A DNA stretch of 33,477 nucleotides from Herbaspirillum sp. (lineage in GTDB: Bacteria > Pseudomonadota > Gammaproteobacteria > Burkholderiales > Burkholderiaceae_D): contig JAFAMT010000255.1 of assembly GCA_019233085.1 (NCBI GenBank), positions 1 to 33,477 of the forward strand, given 5' to 3'. The notes beneath the pieces are model-generated. The model did no database searches. It was not told the DNA's origin and worked only from the letters and a program-made list of their open reading frames with translations. This document shows, in pieces, positions 29,004 to 33,477 of the stretch. Made by a program: the position numbers and the translations under genes. The first letter of the stretch is position 1. Each line of letters begins with the position of its first letter.

Positions 29004-29594
29004 ATGCTGCACATAGTTGACGACGAAGAGATCATCCGCGATTCGCTGGCCTGGCTGGCACGCTCGCGCAATATCGCAGCCAACGCCTACGATGGCGGCC
29101 CGGCGCTGCTGGCGGCGCTGACCGGCGCCACCGGCATCGATGCCGAGGGCGAATGTCTGCTGCTCGATGTGCGCATGCCCGGCAGCAGCGGCGTGGCGCT
29201 GTTCAACGAGCTCAAGACCAAGGGACTGCTGCATCGCCGGCCGGTGATCTTCCTCACCGGCCATGGCGACGTTCCCATGGCGGTGGACATGCTCAAGAAT
29301 GGCGCCTTCGATTTCTTCGAAAAACCCTTCAACGACAACCAGCTGATGGACCGCGTGCTGGAAGCCCTGGCCAGCTCCCGCGCCGGCGGCGCCGAGGATG
29401 CCGTGCAAGGCCGGCTGGCGGCCCTGTCGGTGCGCGAGCGCGAAGTGCTGGACCTGATCCTGGCCGGCAAGATGAACAAGGTCATCGCCGATGAGCTGGG
29501 CATCAGCATGCGTACCGTCGAGGTCCACCGTGCCCATATCTTCGACAAGATGAACGTCAAGACCGCCGTCGAACTGGCGCGCCTGCTCAAGTAA
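29004..29594 (+). CDS. FixJ/NarL-type response regulator
   Basis: MLHIVDDEEIIRDSLAWL...CLLLDVRMPGSSG...FLTGHGDVPMAVDMLKNGAFDFFEKPF...LSVREREVLDLILAGKMNKVIADELGISMRTVEVHRAHI; LuxR-type HTH. Confidence 0.95.
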   Translation: MLHIVDDEEIIRDSLAWLARSRNIAANAYDGGPALLAALTGATGIDAEGECLLLDVRMPGSSGVALFNELKTKGLLHRRPVIFLTGHGDVPMAVDMLKNGAFDFFEKPFNDNQLMDRVLEALASSRAGGAEDAVQGRLAALSVREREVLDLILAGKMNKVIADELGISMRTVEVHRAHIFDKMNVKTAVELARLLK

Positions 29595-29600
29595 GCCGAC

Positions 29601-30491
29601 GTGGAGATCCTCCAGCTCCTGCTGCCCGATTTCAGCCTCATTGCGCTGGGCGTGCTGGTCTATCGCATCACCCGGTGGGGCGATGAATTCTGGGCCGGCC
29701 TGGAAAAACTGGTCTACTTCCTGCTCTTCCCGGCGCTGCTGTTCCATTCCACGGCGCGGCTGCAGGTCGATCTAGCCGTCACCGGCGGGCTGTTGCAGAC
29801 CGGCATGCTGGCCCTGTTGTTCGGGATCGCACTGACCTGGCTGGGCAAGCCCTTCCTGCACGCCACCCCGATGACCTATGAGTCGGGCATGCAGACCGCC
29901 TTCCGCTTCAATTCCTATATCGCGCTGGCGCTGGCCACCCGCATGGCCGGGGAGGAAGGCGCGGGCCTGATGGCGATCCTGCTGGGATTCGGCGTCCCAC
30001 TGTGCAATATCGCCGCCGTGCACGCGCTGGCGGCGAAGAACGGCAGCCTGCTGCGCGAGCTGGCGAAAAATCCGCTGCTGCTGGCCACCGCCGCCGGCCT
30101 GGCGTTTTCGGCACTGGGCCTGCATTTGCCGGAGGTGGCCGGAGTGGTGCTCACGCGCCTGGGCGGGGCCTCCATTGCGCTGGGCTTGCTGATGGTGGGA
30201 GCCGGCCTGCGCCTGTCGGGTCTCAGGGAGAGCCGCGCAGTGGTGGCCTGGCTCACCGCCATCAAGCTGGTGGCCGTGCCGGCGGCGGCCTACCTGATCG
30301 GACGTCATCTGCAACTGCCGCCGCTGCAGTTCAAGATCGTGGTGCTGTTCTGCAGCCTGCCGACTGCCTCCAGCTGCTACATCCTGGCTGCGCGCATGGG
30401 CGGCAACGGGCCGTTCACGGCCTTCCTGATTTCCTTCGGCACGCTGGTATCGGCCGCGACCATTCCCTTCTGGCTGGCGCTGGTGCATTGA
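29601..30491 (+). CDS. AEC family (auxin efflux carrier/malate permease-like) transporter
   Basis: MEILQLLLPDFSLIALGVLVYRITRWGDEFWAGLEKLVYFLLFPALLFHSTARL; 10-TM pattern; GTG start 6 nt after the response-regulator stop. Confidence 0.88.
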   Translation: MEILQLLLPDFSLIALGVLVYRITRWGDEFWAGLEKLVYFLLFPALLFHSTARLQVDLAVTGGLLQTGMLALLFGIALTWLGKPFLHATPMTYESGMQTAFRFNSYIALALATRMAGEEGAGLMAILLGFGVPLCNIAAVHALAAKNGSLLRELAKNPLLLATAAGLAFSALGLHLPEVAGVVLTRLGGASIALGLLMVGAGLRLSGLRESRAVVAWLTAIKLVAVPAAAYLIGRHLQLPPLQFKIVVLFCSLPTASSCYILAARMGGNGPFTAFLISFGTLVSAATIPFWLALVH

Positions 30492-30519
30492 CCCGGCGCC
30501 AGCCGGGACAGGCTCTGCC

Positions 30520-32940
30520 CTACTTCGCGGGTTGCAGCACGATGCGCCGCTCGGTCACCTTCTCGATGGCCGCCCGCGAGTAAAGCAGCGGGAAGTATTC
30601 GCCCTTCAACCACTTCTCGGCCAGGTCACGGTAATGCGGGCTGTCGGGATCGCCCGACTGGCCCGGTGAATTGACCGCCCAGGAATTGTCCCAGCGGCCC
30701 ACATCGACCACCACCCGGAAGGACGGGCCATTGGTCTGGCGGAAGTCATTGACGCGATAGGTGGACTGGTTGGGCGAATAGGCGCCGCCGTGCTTGGGCA
30801 AGGGCCCCACATTCAACTTCTTGCGCGTGGCCTCGTCGACCACATCGGCCAGCGGGTGCGCCATCAGGTTGTGGTGCAGCTTGCCCCATTGCCATTGGCT
30901 GGCATCGGCACCCTGCAGCTTGACCATTTCCGCATAGGCGTCGCCCAGGCTCTCCAGCAACACCTGGTCGCGCCTGGCGCGGGCCTGGACAGGATCGGCG
31001 CCGAAGGCCGGGCTGGGCTGCTCCAGCGTATCGAGCAGCACGGCGGTATCGGGCGCGCCCATGGCGTCGGCGGCAGCCTTGGATAGCACGGCATTCTTGA
31101 AGGCCCGGCCCAGGTGGCGTGACAGCCAGACTTCATAGAGCGCCGGCTGCGCCGCATCGGCCCGCTCGACGTAATCCCAATGGCCCAGGATGGCCAGGGC
31201 GGCGCGGGTATTGGCCTCCTCCGAGGAGAGTGGCTTGAGCAAGGCCGCCAGGCGCCGCGCCGGAATGGCCAGGTCGTCATTCTGCAGCCGCATCGAGTCC
31301 TGCAGCGACACCTTGGGCAGGCTGGCCAGCACTTCGCTGATGCGGGTGAAGCGTGAATTGTTGGTCCATTCGAAGCCCAGCTTGCGCTCGCGATAGGGGA
31401 AGTCCGGCGGCAGGTTCATCTGGTTGGCCGAGGCGAACCAGCCCTTCTTGGGGTTGTAAGTCGAGGGCAGCTGGTCGCCGCGCCAGAAACCGGCCCATTC
31501 ATAGCGACCATCCCCGGGCACGGGCATCAAGCCATCCCAGTTGGGTCGCTTGGGGGCCAGGCCGCCCGGCACCCAGCCGATATTGCCCTTCACGTCGGCA
31601 TAGACCTGGTTCTCGGTGGGGGCGCCCCAGTTCAGCATCGATTGCTTGAAGTGCTTGAAATCGCGGGCGCGCATGTAGGCGATGCTGCCGAAATAGGGCG
31701 ACATGCCCGGCTCCAGCCAACCCGAGCGTACCGCGTAGGCGCGGTGCTTGGCCTTGTCCACGTAGATCACCGGGCCATGGCGGGTGAACATCAGGTCAGC
31801 CACGGCGGGCCCGCCATTCTTGATGCGTACCGGTTCGTGCAGCACGCGCATGGATTCCCACTTGCCCTGGTAGAGGTACTGGTCGGGATGCTCCGGGTTC
31901 AACTGGTAGACGTAGAGGTCTTCCTGGTCGATGTTGAAGATGGTCAGGCCGAAGGCGATGGTGCCGTTGTGGCCGATGGAAATGCCCGGCAGCGCCGGTT
32001 CGCCGGCCCCGATCACGTCCAGCCCGGGCGCGCTGATATGGGCGATGTAGCGCAGCGAGGGGGCCGAATAGGCGCGGTGCGGATCGTTGGCCATGATGGC
32101 GCGGCCGGTGGCCGACCTGGCCGGTGCCACCACCCAGTTGTTGCTGCCTTCCATGGTCTCTTCGGGATTGGCCAGCGGATCCGGCTCCAGCCGCACCAGC
32201 TGGCTGTCGCGCGCGGTGGCGGCGGCCGACAGGCTCTCGCGGGTGATGCGCACGCCCTGCGTGGCCAGCGTAAAGACCTGCAGCAAGTCCTTGGGCAGGC
32301 AGGGGTCCAGGCCCTCGGGCATCTGGGCGGTCCAGGGCGGGGTCAGGCCGGAGCGCACCTCGTCGGACTTGAGATCGGCCGCGCAGGCCACGCGGGCGCG
32401 CGCGACCTCGCTTTGCAGGTTGCGCGTGAGGCCATGGCTGCGGATGCGCACCACGTCCTCGGCCTGCCAGCGCGCCGGCAGGTAGCCGAGCTGGCGGAAT
32501 TCGTAGGGCAGCTGCTCCTGGTGCAGCGACACATGATCGATGTAGGCGTTGATGCCTTCCACGAAGGCCTGCGCCACATCCTCCGAACCTGGTCCGTAGG
32601 AAGCCCATTCGCGCTTCATGTCGCCGCGATAGAGGAACAGCCGGGTGGCGCGGTCCTGCGCCAGGTAGGCCGGGCCGAAGACCTCGGAGAGCTGGCCCAG
32701 TCCGCGCCGGCGCCACAGGTCGATCTGGAACAGGCGGTCGCGGGCGGCGTTGAAGCCCTGCATGAAGAAGGCGTCGCGCTCGCTGGCGGCGTAGATGTGG
32801 GGCACGCCCCAGCGGTCTACCAGGATCTCGGCGCGCTGGTGCAGGCCGGGGACGGTGAGGGTTTCCTGCGGGGTTGCAGCCTGGGCAGCCTGGGCGGCCG
32901 CCAGCAGGGCCAGCACGACCAGCGGTTTCATTCTTGTCAT
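30520..32940 (-). CDS. Penicillin acylase family (Ntn-hydrolase), possible AHL/amide acylase
   Basis: Signal peptide MTRMKPLVVLALLAAAQAAQA; 'RAEILVDRWGVPHIYAASERDAFFMQGFNAARDRLFQIDLWRRRGLGQLSEVFG'; autoprocessing site 'EG-SNNWVVAPARSATGRAIMANDPH'. Confidence 0.94.
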   Translation of the reverse strand: MTRMKPLVVLALLAAAQAAQAATPQETLTVPGLHQRAEILVDRWGVPHIYAASERDAFFMQGFNAARDRLFQIDLWRRRGLGQLSEVFGPAYLAQDRATRLFLYRGDMKREWASYGPGSEDVAQAFVEGINAYIDHVSLHQEQLPYEFRQLGYLPARWQAEDVVRIRSHGLTRNLQSEVARARVACAADLKSDEVRSGLTPPWTAQMPEGLDPCLPKDLLQVFTLATQGVRITRESLSAAATARDSQLVRLEPDPLANPEETMEGSNNWVVAPARSATGRAIMANDPHRAYSAPSLRYIAHISAPGLDVIGAGEPALPGISIGHNGTIAFGLTIFNIDQEDLYVYQLNPEHPDQYLYQGKWESMRVLHEPVRIKNGGPAVADLMFTRHGPVIYVDKAKHRAYAVRSGWLEPGMSPYFGSIAYMRARDFKHFKQSMLNWGAPTENQVYADVKGNIGWVPGGLAPKRPNWDGLMPVPGDGRYEWAGFWRGDQLPSTYNPKKGWFASANQMNLPPDFPYRERKLGFEWTNNSRFTRISEVLASLPKVSLQDSMRLQNDDLAIPARRLAALLKPLSSEEANTRAALAILGHWDYVERADAAQPALYEVWLSRHLGRAFKNAVLSKAAADAMGAPDTAVLLDTLEQPSPAFGADPVQARARRDQVLLESLGDAYAEMVKLQGADASQWQWGKLHHNLMAHPLADVVDEATRKKLNVGPLPKHGGAYSPNQSTYRVNDFRQTNGPSFRVVVDVGRWDNSWAVNSPGQSGDPDSPHYRDLAEKWLKGEYFPLLYSRAAIEKVTERRIVLQPAK

Positions 32941-32970
32941 GGGTTCTCCTCCTCTTGTGGGAGGCTCACT

Positions 32971-33477
32971 TTACTCCATGTATCCGTGCTGCTCCAGCGC
33001 CCAGCGGACATGCTCGACCACCAGCGGCGCCTCATGCCCCAGGCGCGCCTGCAAGGCCGCCACGATGGCCGCGTCGCCCCGATGCGAGGGGGTAGCCGCG
33101 GCATTGCCCAGGCCCACGGCCAGGTTGCGCAGCCAGCGCGTGTGGCCGATGCGGCGGATCGCACTGCCCTCGGTGTTCTTGAGGAACTGCTCCTCGCTCC
33201 AGCCGAACAGCTCCACCAGGCTGGCACTGTCCAGCCCGTGGCGCGGGTCGAAGTCGGGCAGGCTGGCGCGCTGGGCGAACTTGTTCCAGGGGCAGTAGAG
33301 CTGGCAATCGTCGCAACCATAGATGCGGTTGCCGATCAGCGGCCGCAGGTCCTCGGGGATGCTGCCCTTCAATTCGATGGTGAGATAGGAGATGCAGCGC
33401 CGGGCATCGAGCTCGTAGGGGGCGACGATGGCGCCGGTCGGGCAGGCCGTGATGCAGGCGCTGCACTGGCCGCAATG
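32971..33477 (-). CDS. queG: Epoxyqueuosine reductase QueG, C-terminal part; N-terminus beyond window
   Basis: Frame open to the window end: HCGQCSACITACPTGAIVAPYELDARRCISYLTIELKGSIPEDLRPLIGNRIYGCDDCQLYCPWNKFAQRA; two ferredoxin-like Fe-S motifs. Confidence 0.94.
   Translation of the reverse strand, partial: HCGQCSACITACPTGAIVAPYELDARRCISYLTIELKGSIPEDLRPLIGNRIYGCDDCQLYCPWNKFAQRASLPDFDPRHGLDSASLVELFGWSEEQFLKNTEGSAIRRIGHTRWLRNLAVGLGNAAATPSHRGDAAIVAALQARLGHEAPLVVEHVRWALEQHGYME

Noticed and set aside
1-33477. CRISPR arrays, tRNA/rRNA genes, prophage or defense islands
   Set aside because: No regularly spaced repeats, no tRNA or rRNA-like stretches, and no phage, toxin-antitoxin or restriction gene signatures beyond housekeeping XerD and the AddAB-like enzyme.

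Overview
The window is a GC-rich, densely coded bacterial chromosome segment. Gene content and order (addAB, trxA-rho-rpmE2, ybiB, tsaD/plsY, ybaK, xerD-ogt, TRAP dctPQM with a two-component system, acylase, queG) suggest a betaproteobacterium of the Herbaspirillum/Oxalobacteraceae type; that assignment is inference from memory. I support about 21 protein-coding genes, almost all ordinary chromosomal genes. I found no rRNA, tRNA, CRISPR array, prophage or intact transposon. The most interesting signals are outside or across these genes. (1) The 355-bp convergent tsaD/plsY gap holds nested inverted repeats: a ~41/44-bp imperfect outer pair, a REP-like two-arm element and a bidirectional terminator. 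(2) The gap between the VOC gene and dctM has a promoter-like element on the minus strand and, ~325 nt further on, a strong minus-strand terminator, which predicts an unannotated RNA or a long dctM 3'UTR. (3) The GGDEF-EAL protein has an N-terminal domain with MHYT-like layout in which the MHYT motifs look destroyed. (4) A small XRE-like regulator sits next to a ~1-kb region without recognizable genes and has two overlapping palindromes at its promoter. (5) Two consecutive GC hairpins lie between trxA and rho. I found no clear new multi-gene system; items 1-4 are the best leads and need genome-wide or RNA data.
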